Shown here: positions 21,340-34,195 of the stretch, piece by piece
Layout: the number at the start of each line of letters is the position of its first letter
Numbering within the stretch: the first letter of the stretch is position 1
DNA from: Geosiphon pyriformis
Lineage: Eukaryota; Glomeromycota; Glomeromycetes; Archaeosporales; Geosiphonaceae
Direction of reading: 5' to 3'
Length of the DNA stretch: 64,000 bases
Assembly: GCA_016748015.1 (NCBI GenBank)
Contig: JAAOMT010000620.1
Location: forward strand, 268,215-332,214
Notes under the pieces: model-generated
Told to the model about the DNA's origin: nothing
Seen by the model: only the letters and a program-made list of their open reading frames with translations
The model's database searches: none
Translations under genes and position numbers: made by a program

Positions 21340-22640
21340 GGGTTTAAAATGTTTTTAAATTTGTCTCATTCATAACAAACTGTCAACATTTCCATTGTCT
21401 TTTCCCTTTTTATAATGTAATGTAAATATATATGATAATAATATTATTTTCCATCTTGTATAATAATTATTTCCAAATTTTTGCTTCTGGATTGAAGTCA
21501 ATTCTTTGTGATCAGTATACACATTAAACTTTTAACTCAAGTATTCTTTCCATTTGGTTACAGTCCAATAGATAGCTAAGTGTTCCAGTACTGAAGTTTT
21601 ATAGTTCTTTTCAGCTGAACTTAAGCTTCTATTGGTGTAAGCTACTAAATGTTCTCTTTCATTTGGTCTTTTTTGTAATAGTACTGCTCCTAATGCTTGG
21701 TCTGATGTATCAGTGGTGATAATGAATAGTTTGCTGTGATCTGAATACATCAACACTAGAGCTTGGATAAGCTTTCTTCTTAATGTGTCGAAAACTTTTT
21801 GCTGAGCTTCTGTCCATTTATACTTCACATTTTTGGTTTGTAGATGATGGAATGACTGGGCCAGTTTAGAAAAGTTATTGATAAAGTGGCAATAATAGCC
21901 TGCGAATCCCAAAAATGCTCTTAGTTCTGTCAAGTTAGTTGGTACTGGAAAGTTCTTTACTATTGCAATCTTGTCTGAATCTGTTTTGATATCATCTTTG
22001 CTTACAATATGTCCCAAAAACTTGAGTTCTGACTTTTCAAAGAAACATTTGTTTGCATTCAACTTCAATCCTGCTATTCTCAATCTTTTGAACACTTGTT
22101 AAAAATAATGTAGATGGTTATCAAATGTTTTGGAGAACACATTTGTGTTGTCTAAGTAAACAACTATGAATGTTCACAGTAGTCCAGTATAAACAATTTT
22201 CATGAGCCATTGGAATGTTGCTGATGCATTCATCAAGCCAAATGACATAACTTTGAATTCGAAATTCTTTTTCCGTGTTGTAAAAACTGTTTTTTCTTTA
22301 TCTTCTGGCTTCATAACTACCTGCCAGTAACTGTTGTCTAAATCTAAAGTCAAGAACCATTTTTTTCTTCTAAAAGCATTAAACAGTTTTTAGATCTTTG
22401 GAATCAGATAGCTATTACCTTTAGTTACTCCATTCAATTTCTGATAATCTATACAAAAACAGATCTTTCCATTTTTCTTCTGGACTAGTACCACTGGTAA
22501 TGACCATGGGCTTATTGATAGTTGAATTAGTCTGTTGTCAAGCATCCAGTTGATTTCTTGATGAATGATCTCATGGCTGGCTGGTGGTATTTTGTATGCT
22601 CTTTGTTTGATTGACATTGTCTCTCCAGTTTTGATCTAAT
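21340..22640 (-). pseudogene. Element D reverse transcriptase and RNase H
   Basis: RT remnant with SLPVVLVQKKNGKICFCIDYQ (22390-22617). The catalytic box reads YLDN near 22150 in place of YLDD. The palm/thumb part is open at 21532-22095, with LKLNANKCFFEKSELKFLGH. RNase H carries ITTDTSDQALGAV (catalytic Asp kept), with decayed sequence further left at 21360-21530. Stops and the YLDN change mean no activity. Confidence 0.7.
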
Positions 22641-23600
22641 GTTAGATTATGTTAGTTCTATCAAATTTGTTTTCACTGGCAAAGATGTCATTGAAATTGT
22701 TGAGTAATATCTTGAGTTGTATCCATTAAAATGGGTCTAAGTTTTCCAAGTTTATCTGTTCCAATTGTTCTGGTTAGAGCAGATAACATTTTTCTCGTCT
22801 GTATATTGTTTAAGAGGTTATATCTACATATTCACACAATTGTGGAAAATTTGGAATGGCATTTGGTAGTTGGTCTTCAATTTTGGTGGTTAGATATCCA
22901 ATAGTAGTTTCTTCTGGTACTTCTATAATATCTTCTATGTTATTGTAAATAAAAATTTTGATGTGGCTATGGTTCTTGGCTGGTATGTGTAAATTGACTA
23001 ATCCAATTTTTCCTGATTCACAAAGTATTGCTTCTGCCTCAAAAATCTGAACTTGATCTTTTACTTTTCTCTCTATAACTACCATGTACTAATTATATGG
23101 TAAAATGGAAATTGGTTGACAAATGGAGATAATTTCTCTCTTGTCAATAACTTTTTCCTCTGTCATATTGATTAGTACATCTATTCTATCTGTTGATCTA
23201 AATCCCTGTATCTCTTTAGCTATAATCCCTAATTCTTTTTTGTTTCTCACTAATACTAATTAAGCTATTTTTACCAGAGACAGGAATATTGCCTGTACTA
23301 TTTTTTTATTTGGCTCTATGATATAGGCCTTTTCTGAATCATTTTGTAGCATTGCAATAATGTTTTCTACATATCTTGTGTTGATTATTTCTTTTCTAAT
23401 GTTGATTCTCTTTTTTGCTAAGCTACTCCTAAATGCTAGTTAAATCATTGTAGTTGCTGGAATTTCTAGTGCTATCTTGAGATCAATGCATGTGTGCAAA
23501 TGTGGTTCCAATTTGATGGCATTTTTTTCTGAATATCTTAGATCAAACCCTGCATCTGTATTATGTACACATTTTGGCATAATGCCTTTATTGTTGTCAC
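22641..23600 (-). pseudogene. Element D dUTPase and linker
   Basis: Minus-strand dUTPase remnant with motif 1 (AGFDLRYS, about 23550), an eroded motif 2 with a stop near 23441, and motif 4 near 23290-23310. The linker at 22810-23085 is open and contains GKIGLVNLHIPAKNHSHIK and TIGYLTTKIEDQLPN, as in I and G. It leads into the RT start. The reading is interrupted by several C-to-T type stops. Confidence 0.6.
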
Positions 23601-24780
23601 TATACTATCTGAGTTCCTGTTTCTTGAAGAGATCAAGAAGTGCAATATATGTTTTGGGATTTGAATCGGAGTTTGAATTGCTATTATTTTTTTTGCCATT
23701 TTAAGCAAAACTAAAACTGTTGTTTTTATTATCATCATTGTTAGAGTTTGAATCAGAATTGAAAATTGATTCTGATTCCAATGTGCAGTTGTTAATTGGT
23801 CCTTTTTTTTCTGGAATTGTGTAGATCATATGTGGTGGTGGATTGTAAATGAAATCACACTTATTACAATATTGAAAGTTACATGGAATTAGGCAGTTTT
23901 GTGAGCACTAATTTTTGGTAGTGTTTGTAGAATTGTTCTGGATCCAGGAGGTTTATGACTGGTTCCAGGTTCCAATCAAGTTCTATGAGTTCAGATGAGT
24001 TATTTTTAATTGTTCTTATTTCTTCTGGTGATGCTCCTTTGATTTTGACAAGTGCTATTTGCCAAATTTTATTATTATTGTGTGAACAGCTGTCCAGACA
24101 TTTGACTGCTCATCTCCAGGCAGCGTCTATGGGTGTTCTTTTTCTTACCCAGTCACTTATGAGAATTGTATATTGACATAATTCATTATATGTTCCTTTT
24201 TTCCCAGGAATGTTATTTCACATTTTTTTGTCAAGAAGAGTTTTTTCACAAGCCAAATATGGCTCATTATCCTATTTTTCAACTTGTTTTGGTTTTCTAA
24301 AGTGGTCAATGAGGCATGGGCGGTAATAAAACTTAGTTGCCATTTGGTATTCCTCGTCATTGCCACAGCATGTGCCCATTAATGACAATTTCTTATTGTA
24401 ATCAATGCATATGAGCTTTGGTTGGCGATAAGTGGATTGTTGTAGTGTAGTATAGATGTAGGAGTTATAAGTAGTGATGTTGATAGGTGTTGTTTTTTCT
24501 TCTTTCTCTTTTCCTTTTCTCTTGTCAGTTTTTTTTCACTCCCATGTTAATGATTTGTTCAGATCATTGTTAGTTCCCCAGACTTGGTTGGTATTTTAGG
24601 TAAGTTCTTTTCTTTGTTTTTCTTTTCTGTTGTTATCCCCAAAGAGTACCAGTAATAACTCATTGTGGTCTTTATCAGTTTAAGAAACTTGATAGGCTTT
24701 CCAGATAGGTTTCTTCTCTTTTTTCTTGAATTCAATAAGTGGTGCTGTCATGTTGGTGATCTTGAAATGGCCATACGTGG
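23601..24780 (-). pseudogene. Element D Cys-rich module
   Basis: Minus-strand remnant of the Cys-rich module. The second Cys block with DLIYNPPPHMIYTIP is near 23815-23860, the middle part with ELDWNLEPVINLLD near 23950, and the first Cys block with CGNDEEYQMATKFYYRPCLI near 24300-24370. Stops break it in many places. The function of the module is not known. Confidence 0.5.
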
Positions 24781-25180
24781 CTGATACACATGTGTGTTGA
24801 CTGTTCTGGCTGAATTAGAGCTCCTGCATGTTCCAATCAAGTGTCATATTGGTTTTTGACAGCCAATTATTATTAATGAGTGCTTATATTGAGTCACTTT
24901 TATGATTAATACCTTAATTGACATGATAATGCCATTGACTTCTATAAAGAAGTCATCAATCTCACTGATTAGAGTTTTGGTTGCTTCATTAGCAATGATA
25001 ATTCACGTGCTGGCAGCTCAATCAACTCGGTGACCTAATTGGTCCATGAGTTGTTTTGTAATGATGCTGCCAATAGATCTACTGTTTAGGATCAGTTTGA
25101 TGGAGTGGCCATCAACTTTAGCATCAGTGTACATAGTGGTGATAGGTTTTTCTTCAAGAACAGCTCCACTAAATAATAGC
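24781..25180 (-). pseudogene. Element D protease
   Basis: Protease remnant on the minus strand. The active-site region reads SIKLILNSRSIGSIITKQL, so Asp-Ser-Gly is replaced by Asn-Ser-Arg (about 25060-25110) and it is inactive. The C-terminal part near 24860-24960 is degraded. Confidence 0.6.
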
Positions 25181-26806
25181 ATGGTTGATAGTTCCTCGAG
25201 TTCAAACAAAAAAATGACATCCAGTAATTCATTTTTAGTGATGATAGCTGGTGGAATGTTGCTGGTAAGTGTTGATTGTTGGTTAGTTTCTGGTTTATTA
25301 GGTTGAGTGTTTTCTGGGGTAACCAGAAGACTTAAATAGTGTTGGAAAATTGGGTTTTGAGCATGCCCAGTTCCCAAATTCTAAGGACATGATTCTAATT
25401 GTTATGTGGAAGAGCTGAAGATTGGTTGGTGAACAACTATCGCTGATCTCCAATTTTGCGTAACTCTTAATCTAGAGTTTCCTGATATTATCTGAGCTGA
25501 GTTTGATGATAATATTTGAACTATGGGTGTCTAATAAATTATTTGTGGCTGCAATGGTTGATATATTACTTGTGGCTGTAATTAATAAACTGGAAGTTGA
25601 TATATGGGTGGTTAATATATTGTCTGCTGTATTATTAACAGATAAGTGGACTGATATTGTTCTTAATTTAAGTAATGATTCAGGATTTGAACTCTGTGAT
25701 TAGGATTTTGGTATTAATTTCCTGATTGTGAATTACTATAAAAATGGCAGTTAACTCTAATGTATCTTGTTTACTACAGTTGTGGCAAACTCACATCTTT
25801 GGCTGTCACAGTTAATTGAATAATGATGATAGACACAACTGATTTTGGAAACAATTCGCATTTTCTGAATTATTGTGTCATTGTAGTGGTTAATAAATTG
25901 TGTAATTGTCAGCTAAATATCTCTTTAATTTCTGATTAATTGAATTACTGAGTTGCTTCAATTTAGAATCCAAGTCAGATGATCCATTTATTACTAGATT
26001 TACAGCTTAGACATGATTAGTTTCGAGTTTAGCTGCTTCAAAATCTCTGACATTCATAACTGTAGCTTGAAAATCTGCTGGATGTATTGGGTGTATGCAC
26101 TGAAGGATGCTACTGCACAGTCCTCTAATGAATTGATTCAGGATTTGTGGTACTGTAAAATAATCAGTCTGTATGACCTAAATTTAATGCATATATCTGT
26201 AGAAGCATCCTAAGTAAGTGGTGACTGCTTCATTTTCTTCTTGTTTGATGGTGGTAAAGATATTTACTAGGCGATTGATACTATTATTATTGCTGAAGTA
26301 TTGTAGGAATACAAGCTTGAATGCATTGAAATCCTGTGGTTTATTGGCTAAGCTTTAATACCATGAGTTAGCAGTATTCTGGAAAAAATAAGAGATGGCT
26401 TGCATGGCTCTGGCATTGTTTCATCCATTAGTTGCGATAGCTTTTTCCATGTTGTTCAGCCAGACTTGGGTGTTGTTTTCTTCACTGGTAAATTTCTCAA
26501 GTTTAACTATTGGAGCATAAGCCATTGGTATGATTGGTTGTTGGTGTAGTGGTTGAAGTTGTTGTTGTGGCTGTAGAAGCAGCTGTGGTGGTTGTTGAGG
26601 TGATTGAAGTGGTTGTTGGAGAGGTTGCTGAAGTGGCTACTGTTAAATTGGTTCAATAATTGGTTCAGTTAGTGGCTGATTGATGACAATTACTGGAGGT
26701 AAGTTTTGCTGATTAATTGTTTCGGAGTTTGGATTGTTTTGAGTTTGCTGGATTTGAATGCTTGGAATTTCAACTTCCAGATTTTCTAAGATCAGGTTTT
26801 GGTGAA
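25181..26806 (-). pseudogene. Element D gag, central and C-terminal part (inverted)
   Basis: Minus-strand Gag remnant with a degraded zinc-knuckle region near 25755-25800, a capsid-like part at about 25880-26500, and a Gln-rich stretch at about 26525-26650 coded by CAA-type repeats. The N-terminal end at 26806 is the inversion breakpoint. Its missing start is at 18839-19586 in plus orientation. Confidence 0.6.
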
Positions 26807-27130
26807 TATTTAGAACTTGTATACAGATAAAACAAAACGATTATTTAACACAACAATACTGCAACAACTGGAACAATTTGTGGAAAAGAACAATTTGACA
26901 ACACAAGCAAGAGCCATTTATTGGCTACATACCAGATTTCAAAATCGACCAGAAATCTTACTCAATCTAGAAATAAATTTTATTACTATTAACCAAATGG
27001 AAAAAATAATCAATGCTCAATTTGAAAAATTACAAAACAAGATAATACAAGTAATTTTTGAAAAAAAAAGTTCAAAAAATACTCAACAACAGAGAATTAG
27101 AATTAGGAGATCTTGACGAAGCTCAATATT
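26807..27130 (+). pseudogene. Element D tail ORF, C-terminal part
   Basis: Plus-strand open segment beginning NLYTDKTKRLF and containing LEQFVEKNNLTTQARAIYWL, then NAQFEKLQNKI. It ends near EAQY at 27129. It matches 4060-4390 of B. The N-terminal part of this ORF is in the inverted block at 19587. The PPT AAAAGGAAGAGATAA (27131-27145) follows directly. Confidence 0.65.
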
Positions 27131-27145
27131 AAAAGGAAGAGATAA

Positions 27146-27983
27146 TATTACTCATAAAAATATAAGAAGTATATTAGCATATAAATTAGCCAATTAGAAG
27201 TAGCCATAGTAAATATGGAATTCCAGGATTCCAGGAATTTCAAAATTTTCATACAAGAAATCACAGGATTCCAGAATTCCAGGATTCCTCTCAAAAGGAA
27301 TTACAGGATTCCAGAAATTCTAAGATTCCTGGTGTAAAGAATAAAAGAATTAAGAAATCTCAATTCTGTATATATAACAGTAGTATTAAAAGCAGAAAAG
27401 ACAAAATCCTTCAGTTAAAGACCTCTCAGTTTAGATTTAATCTAAGCAACCTTCTAACTCACAAATATCAATAAATAATTATTCTCTATCTCAAATCTAC
27501 TCTTCACTATCAATACTTCATGTTGATAGTAATTGATACTTAACCACACTAAAACAATAGCTCTTGATTATGGCTATTGACAGAATACTAACTTTTGTTG
27601 CCTTGGCTTATTTCTTTAATTTGCTTTTATTTCTTTTTATTTTGTTTTTATTATTTCTTTATTGTGTACTAATTAAAGCACTGAATTATTGATGTCAAAA
27701 ATTGTTTGGTAAAAGACCCCTATAAGTGGATAGAGCATGTAAAAGAATTACGGATTACTTACTAAAGGAGTACTGGCCATCAAGCTGAAAAAAAAAATTG
27801 ACAGAATTGTAATTCTGGGAAGCTACAAATAAACAACTATTAAATCTCTGTTCATTATACAAAAGACTCAACCAAAATCTTCAGATAACAATACCTTCAG
27901 ATCACCATTATCACAAATAGCTTCTGAGCACCAAGTTATGAGTTTGTTATTTGATTCGAGATCTCAAATAATCACTTATAACA
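27146..27983 (+). repeat. Element D 3' LTR
   Basis: 838 bp, from TATTACTCATA to CTTATAACA. The stem of the conserved hairpin (about 27507-27531) carries one substitution. GGAATTCC-like repeats are at about 27220-27330. Confidence 0.8.
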
Positions 27984-28383
27984 ATAAGATACTAACTTGC
28001 ATTGTCTTGGCTTAAATTTCTTTATTTCATTTTATTTTGTTGTATTTTGTTGGTGGTTTACTAAACTTTTAAGGATTAAGCACTAAGTTATTGACATCAA
28101 AAATTGCCTAGTAAAAGACCCCTGTAAATGAGTAAAATACATAAGAATTATGAATTGCTTACTAAAAGATTGCCAGCCATCAAGCTGAGAAATAAATTGA
28201 CAGAATTGCAATTCTGGGAAGCTACAGATAAAATAACATAGGAATCTTTGTCTATTATACAAAAGACTTAATTAAAACCTTCAAAACATGAAAATCTTCA
28301 GATTACTATTATTTCATATCAATTAAGCACCAAGTTACAGATTTGTTATTTACTTCAACTATCCAAAATAATTACCTATAACA
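27984..28383 (+). repeat. Element F 5' LTR (LTR2), second part
   Basis: Continues the LTR2 interrupted at 17969; it aligns with about 39244-39643 of the 3' copy and ends CTATAACA. With 17435-17969 it makes about 935 bp, against 941 bp for the 3' copy. Confidence 0.75.
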
Positions 28384-29350
28384 TTTAGTGCTTCCTGTGA
28401 AGTATAATCCTACAGAAAACCAGTACCAACAACAGTTATCCAAAAGTGGCAGAATCAGAAATAATAGGGACAAACCACTTAGAATTCACCAAATTCTTAT
28501 TTCAACAGTATAACCAACAACTATTATTCAATAGAATCAGTTTTCAACTTTTACATTAATAAAAAAATTACAGATTTTCTAGAAAAACCAGTTGACATTA
28601 AATCAGCAAGAGAAAATTTCTATACAGAATTAATTTAACACACCAGTTTACTATGAAATTACAGTTTTACACCAATCATCAAAAAAATCAATCAAAAAAT
28701 TGAAAAATATACTCAACAATAATTTTCTATTACCTATGCAGATAAAAGTAAAAAAAAGTTACAAACACCAGCAGCAATTCCAAAAGAAATACAATTACCA
28801 ATATGGAAGAAACAAAGAATTGAATCTCTATTATATTTATCATATCATTACATACATGGAAGTACCATCAATATTGTATCAGTAAACATGTCCATATTAA
28901 ATGTAACATTAACATTTGAACAACTCTCATTTCAAAGTAAACAAAAGATAGCAGAATTATTAAGAACTTACAGTGATTATTTTGAAGGATTTAAATCATA
29001 ATTACCAACACCATCAGAATTTCAATTATCATTGCTTCAACCAAATTTCGGGACTGCAAGTTTCTGGGAGATAACAGAATCGGAAGAAAAAGAAAACAAC
29101 AATCAAAAATTTTATTACCACAACCTGATAATAGAAAACCTGGAAGTTGAAACCCCAAATATTCAAACTCAAGAAAATCAGCACAATTCAAATCCTGATC
29201 TTATTAATTAACAAAATTTACCTCCAGTGATCATGATAAACCAACCACCAATTGACCTAATTGCTGAGTTAATACTACAACAGTTACTAATACCACTTCA
29301 ATAACTACTAGTACAATAGCAACAACCAATTGTACTAATAGCATATGTAT
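28384..29350 (+). pseudogene. Element F leader, PBS and gag N-terminal part
   Basis: PBS-like TAGTGCTTCCTGTGAAGT at 28386, then a decayed Gag N-terminal domain in several frames: KVAESEIIGTNHLEF near 28445, a block matching YYYIPGSAINI near 28845, and FQSKQ near 28930. Later sequence matches the Gln-rich linker (about 29190-29340). It is interrupted at 29350 by a new LTR1 element. Confidence 0.6.
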
Positions 29351-30203
29351 TGTTACTCATAAAATATAGAAGATATATTAGCATATAAATTAGCCAATCA
29401 GAAGTAGCCATAATAAAGGAGAAATTTTAGGATTCCTCTCAAAGGAATTGTAGGATTCCAGGAATTTCAGGATTCTCATACAAAGAATCGCAGAATTCCA
29501 GAATTCCAGAATTCCTTTCAAAGAAATTGCAGAATTCTAAAAATCCCAGAATTCTTAGTGTGAAGAATTGAAGAATTGAGAAATCTCAATTATGTATATA
29601 TATTGGTAGCATTAGAAGAAGAAAAAAACAGACCTCTCAGTTTAGAGTTGATCTAAGCAATTTTTTACATTACAAATATCAATAAATAATTATTCACTAT
29701 CTTAATCTACTTTCTACTATCAACATGAAGTGTTGATAGTAATTGATACTTAACTACATTGAAACAATAACTCTTGATCATGGCTATTGACAGAATATTA
29801 ACATGCATATTGCCTTGGTTTATTTTTCTTATTTTTCTTTGTTTTCTTTTTTTGCTTTATTTTCTTTGTTAACTTGATTAAAAAGATATACATGCAGAGA
29901 TACTGATGTTAGAATATAGCACTGGTAAAAAACCTAGGAATAAGAGTAAACACTCAGAATTGAAGATATCTTACTAGGAGAATTACTGGCCATTACACTG
30001 AAAAAAAAATTGATAAAACTGTGGTTTTGGAAAGCTATGGATAAAATTATAAATTAAATTTCTGTTTATTATACAAAAAACTCAACCAAAACCTTCAGAA
30101 ACCACATCTTCAGAAATTACAAATATTAACCATCAATATTCACTTAGCACCAAGTTATGGATTTTGTTATTTGATTTGAGATTTCAAATAATCATCTGTA
30201 ATA
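29351..30203 (+). repeat. Element G 5' LTR (LTR1)
   Basis: 853 bp, TGTTACTCATA to CTGTAATA. Hairpin at 29716-29740 with a perfect 10-bp stem. PBS TGGTGCTCCCTGTGAAAT begins at about 30206. Confidence 0.8.
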
Positions 30204-32540
30204 TTTGGTGCTCCCTGTGAAATATAATCCAACAGAAAACCAGCACCAATAAACAACCATCCGAAACAGTGACAGAATCTGAAGATACAGGGACAAACCA
30301 CTTGGAATTCACAAAATTCTTATTCCAACACTATCACACCTATCTTGGATTAACAAATAATAGTTGGCCAATAGAATCAGCTTTCAACTATTACATTAAC
30401 AAGAGAATAGTCTATCATTTAGGAGGTCAAAGAGATCCAAAATCTGCCTTCAACAATTTTTTCAGTAAACTACTTATTTGCACCCCTAATTACAAAAATA
30501 AACAGGAAAATTAAAAAATACACCAAGCAGAGATTTCCTATTACCTTTGCTAACAAAGGAAAAGGAAAGTTACAAATACCAGCAAGAACACCAAAACAAA
30601 TTCAACTATTCATTTAGAAGAAACAAAGATTTGATTCACTTGTTAATTCATTATATTATTATACACCCAGAAGTATCATCAATATAATAAGCATGGCTAT
30701 AGCAAGTGCAACAACACCACTAAATAGAATCTCATTTCAAAGCAAACAAAATAATAAGCATAACTACAGCAAACATGACAACACCACTAAATAGAATCCC
30801 ATTTTAAAGCAAACAAAAGAAAACAGAATTATTAGGAACATATGGCATTTTGAGAGATTTAGATTGCAATCCTCAATGTCATCAGAAATTTGATTACCAC
30901 TATTATCACCAGATTTTGGAGCCATTAATCCTTGGAAAATAACTGACTCTAAGAAAGAGGAAAGTAATGATAAAGAAATCAGCAAGCAAAATCCAATCCA
31001 ACAAAATTCAGAAAATCAAACTCTGAATATTCAAACTCTGAAAAATCAGAACAATCCAAACCCTGATCCAATTAATCAACAAAACTTACCTCCAATAATC
31101 AAAATTAATCTATTGCTCATTCCACCAATCACCAAACAGCAATAACAGCCACAACTGCTATCCCAACAATAATTTCAACAGCAACCACAACAACAAATAG
31201 CCTACACTCCAATTGCAAAAATTGAAAAATTTACCAGTAAAGAGAATGACACCCAAGTATGGCTTAATAACATAGAAAAAACCATTGCAGCCAATAAATG
31301 GAATGACAACAGAGCCCTTCAAGCAATTCTTTATTTTTTTTAAGATACTGTTGACTTGTAGTATCAAAGTTTAGCCACCAAATCTCAAACATTTTAAGAA
31401 TTTAAAATTCTATTTTTGAGATATTTCAATAATAATAACAGTATTAATTGTCTAGTCAACACTTTCACCACAATTAAACAAGAAAAAACTGAAGCAGTTA
31501 CCACTTACTTGGAACACTTCTACAAGAATTTATGCCAAATTCAAGCAATCCAAGCTGACTATTTTACAGCACCACAGATCCTAAACCAATTTATTTATGG
31601 TCTGCACAGTAGCCTTCTTTAATACATATGACTATTACATTTAGCAACACTCCAAAACACAGTTACATGGGCCAGAGACTTTGAGTCAGCTAAATAAGAA
31701 GCTAACCACACCCAAGCTATAAACCTAATCATAAATGGATCATCTAACTTAGATTCCAAATTGAAACAACTCAATAATTCAATTAATCAAAAATTAGAAG
31801 GATATTTAGCTAACAATTACACAATTTATCAACCATCTCAAAGATGCAATAATCCTGAAAATGTGAATTGCTTTCAAAATCAGTTGCATTCATCATCATC
31901 ATCCAATTAGCCATGGCAGCAAGAGACACATATCTGCCACAATTGTGGTAAACAAGGCTATTTGATAATTGACTGCTGTTTTTATAATAATAATTCATGA
32001 TCGGGAAATCAATATTGAAATCCTGATTACAGGTTTCAAGCTCTGAATTAATACACAAATCAGGATCAATACTTGTCTCATTACACCCAAATGATACAAC
32101 AGCCAATTTATCAACCACCCATATATTAAGCTTCAATTTATCAGCTAACAACACCTATCATTTATCAACCACAGTCTTAACCTACTTATTAGTTACAGTC
32201 TCAAGTAATATATTAATTCCAACCAATTACAACACTGCCAGTAAACTCAGCTCAAATGACATTAGAAAATTCCAGATTGAAAGTTATCCAAAACTGAAGA
32301 TCATTAATGGTTGTCCACCAACTGATTCCCAGTTCCTCCAACCAATCTTTGGGATCATGACAGTGGAGTTCAAAAACTGAGTATACCCAAAACTTAAGTT
32401 CTTAGAACTACTTAAGTCTCCTGGTTATCCCAGAAAACATCACATCCAACCACCTGGAAATCAACCAAACACAACCACTTACCACCAACAACATTCTACC
32501 AGCCACTGTCACAGAAGACAAGTTACTCACAGCTATATTT
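30204..32540 (+). pseudogene. Element G gag, with internal duplication
   Basis: Gag remnant on the plus strand. The N-terminal domain (30269-30514) has FQHYHTYLGL and SAFNYYINKR. A 67-bp tandem duplication (30684-30817) shifts the frame. A capsid-like part lies at 31220-31870, with EAVTTYLEHFYKNLCQIQA. The zinc knuckle reads CHNCGKQGYLIIDC (31935-31976), in which the zinc-ligand His is Tyr. A Tyr-Gln repeat linker follows. Several stops are present. Confidence 0.7.
30684..30817 (+). repeat. 67-bp tandem duplication in G gag
   Basis: Units 30684-30750 and 30751-30817 both run from ATAATAAGCAT to AAAGCAAACAAA and differ at a few sites, mostly transitions. 67 is not a multiple of three, so the frame shifts. 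Confidence 0.85.
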
Positions 32541-32945
32541 TCTTTCAAAATTGAAGAACCATTAGAAATCCCTTTGTTCAGTGGAGCTGCACTTGAGGAA
32601 AAATCCATCATGGCAATGTACACTAATGCCAAAATTGATGGCTATTCTATTAAACTGATCCTAGATAGTAGATCAGCTAACAGCATTATCACAAAACAGC
32701 TTATGGACCAATTAGGTTGTTGAGTTGATTGAGCTGCCAGTGCAAGAATAATTACAGCTAATGGAGCCACCAAGACTTCAATTGGTGAAATAGATGACTT
32801 ACCCATTGAAATCAATGGCATCATTGTACCAATCAAGATATTAATTATGGAAGCCACTCAATACCAAGCACTCATTAACAATGATTGGCTGTTTAAAACC
32901 AATATGATGCTCAATTAGAACATCTAAGAGCTTCAGCTTAGCCAG
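32541..32945 (+). pseudogene. Element G protease
   Basis: Protease with IKLILDSRSANSIITKQLM, so Asp-Ser-Gly is Asp-Ser-Arg (about 32655-32680). The C-terminal ATQYQALINNDWL is near 32850-32885. Trp codons changed to TGA or TAG break the frame near 32720 and 32920. Confidence 0.65.
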
Positions 32946-34195
32946 AATGGTCAATACACACATATACCAGTCATGTGTGGCCACTTCAAGCCTATTACTA
33001 TGTTATCAGCACCACTCATTAAGTTCAAAGAAAAAAAAAGAAAACCTATCTGGGAAGCATACCAAGTTTCTTGGGCTGACAAAGACCACAACAAGCTACT
33101 ACCAATACTTTCTTGGGATGACAATGGGAAAAAAAAGTGAAAAGAAGAACTTACCTGAAATTTTGACCAAGCCAGAAGAACTAACAATGACCAGGAAGAA
33201 CTAATAACTTGGGAGAGGGAAGAAAGCAATAAGAGAAAAGAAAAAAAAAAGAAGGAAGAAACAACAACCACCAATACCACCACTTATAACTCTTATACCT
33301 ATACTATACCACAATGATCTATCTATTGCCAATCAAAACTCACATGCATTGATTGTGGCAAGAAATTGTTATCAATGGGCACATGTTGTGGCAACAATGA
33401 GAAATACACAATGGCAACAAAATTATATTGCTGCCTATGTATCTTTGAATGCTTTGGACGACCCAAATAACAAGGAAAATAGGACAATGAACTATGTTTG
33501 GCTTGTGGCAAAATGCTGTTAGATGAAGAAATGTGGAATGACATTTTTGGGCAAAGAGGAACATGTAATGAATCATGTCAATACATGATTCTAATAAGTG
33601 ACTGGATTAGAAAAGGGACACCAATAGAAGCCATATGGAGAAGAGCAATAAAATGCCTGGACAGTTGTCCACATAATGACAATGAAATGTGGCAAATGAC
33701 ACTAACCAAAATTGAAGGTGCATTGCCAAAGGAAATTAAAATAATGAAAAATAACCCTCCAAAACTCATAGAACTCAACTGAAACCCAGAACCAGTCATA
33801 AATCTCTTAGATTCAGAACAATTCTATGAACACTACCAAGAATTAGCACTCACTCAAGAAAAACAAAAACAATGCTTGGAAGAAATCAATATCCGACTAT
33901 GTAACCACTGTTTGATCCCATGTAACTTTTAATATTGTAATGAGTGTGACCTCATTTACAATCCACCACCATGCATGATCTACATAATTCCAGAGGAAGA
34001 CAAACCAATTAATAGCTGTGCATTGGAATCGGAATCAACCTTCAATCCTGATTTAAACTTCAACAATAACGACAACAAAACAATGGCTTCAGCTTTATTC
34101 AAAAGGGCAACAAAAATTACAATGATTCAAACTTTAATTCAAACCCCAAACAATATATTGTGCTTTCTAACCTCTCTAAGAAGCAGAAACTAAAA
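32946..34195 (+). pseudogene. Element G Cys-rich module
   Basis: Cys-rich module in plus orientation. The first Cys block has CIDCGKKLLSMGTCCGNNEK (about 33340-33410) and YCCLCIFECFGRPK; a LACGKMLLDEEMW block is at 33498. The long open middle is 33498-33782, and the second Cys block is CNHCLIPCNF near 33902-33930, followed by NPPPCMIYIIPEE. It is the best-preserved copy of the first Cys block. Stops remain near 33780 and 33931. Confidence 0.6.

Larger units (their letters stand above)
19587..26806 (-). other. Inverted 7.2-kb internal segment of element D
   Basis: The minus strand of this segment carries, from right to left, the rest of gag, protease, Cys-rich module, dUTPase, RT, RNase H, integrase and the first part of the tail ORF. 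The ends match broken reading frames on the plus-strand flanks. At the left junction the tail breaks in LGQH, and at the right junction it resumes with NLYTDK. Both breakpoints lie in short AAT/ATT-rich sequence. Confidence 0.75.
17970..27983 (+). mobile_element. Element D, 10.0-kb LTR1 element with internal inversion
   Basis: Two LTR1 copies in direct plus orientation (17970-18838 and 27146-27983) flank an internal region whose ends are in plus orientation (gag start 18839-19586; tail ORF and PPT 26807-27145) but whose centre (19587-26806) is in minus orientation. Gag and tail-ORF sequences join correctly if the centre is turned round. It is inserted in F's 5' LTR; the flanks AATAG (left) and ATAAG (right) are an imperfect target duplication. 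Confidence 0.8.

Noticed and set aside
29346-30203. Solo LTR inserted in F
   Set aside because: A PBS and a second gag start follow the LTR, so it is the 5' end of an element.
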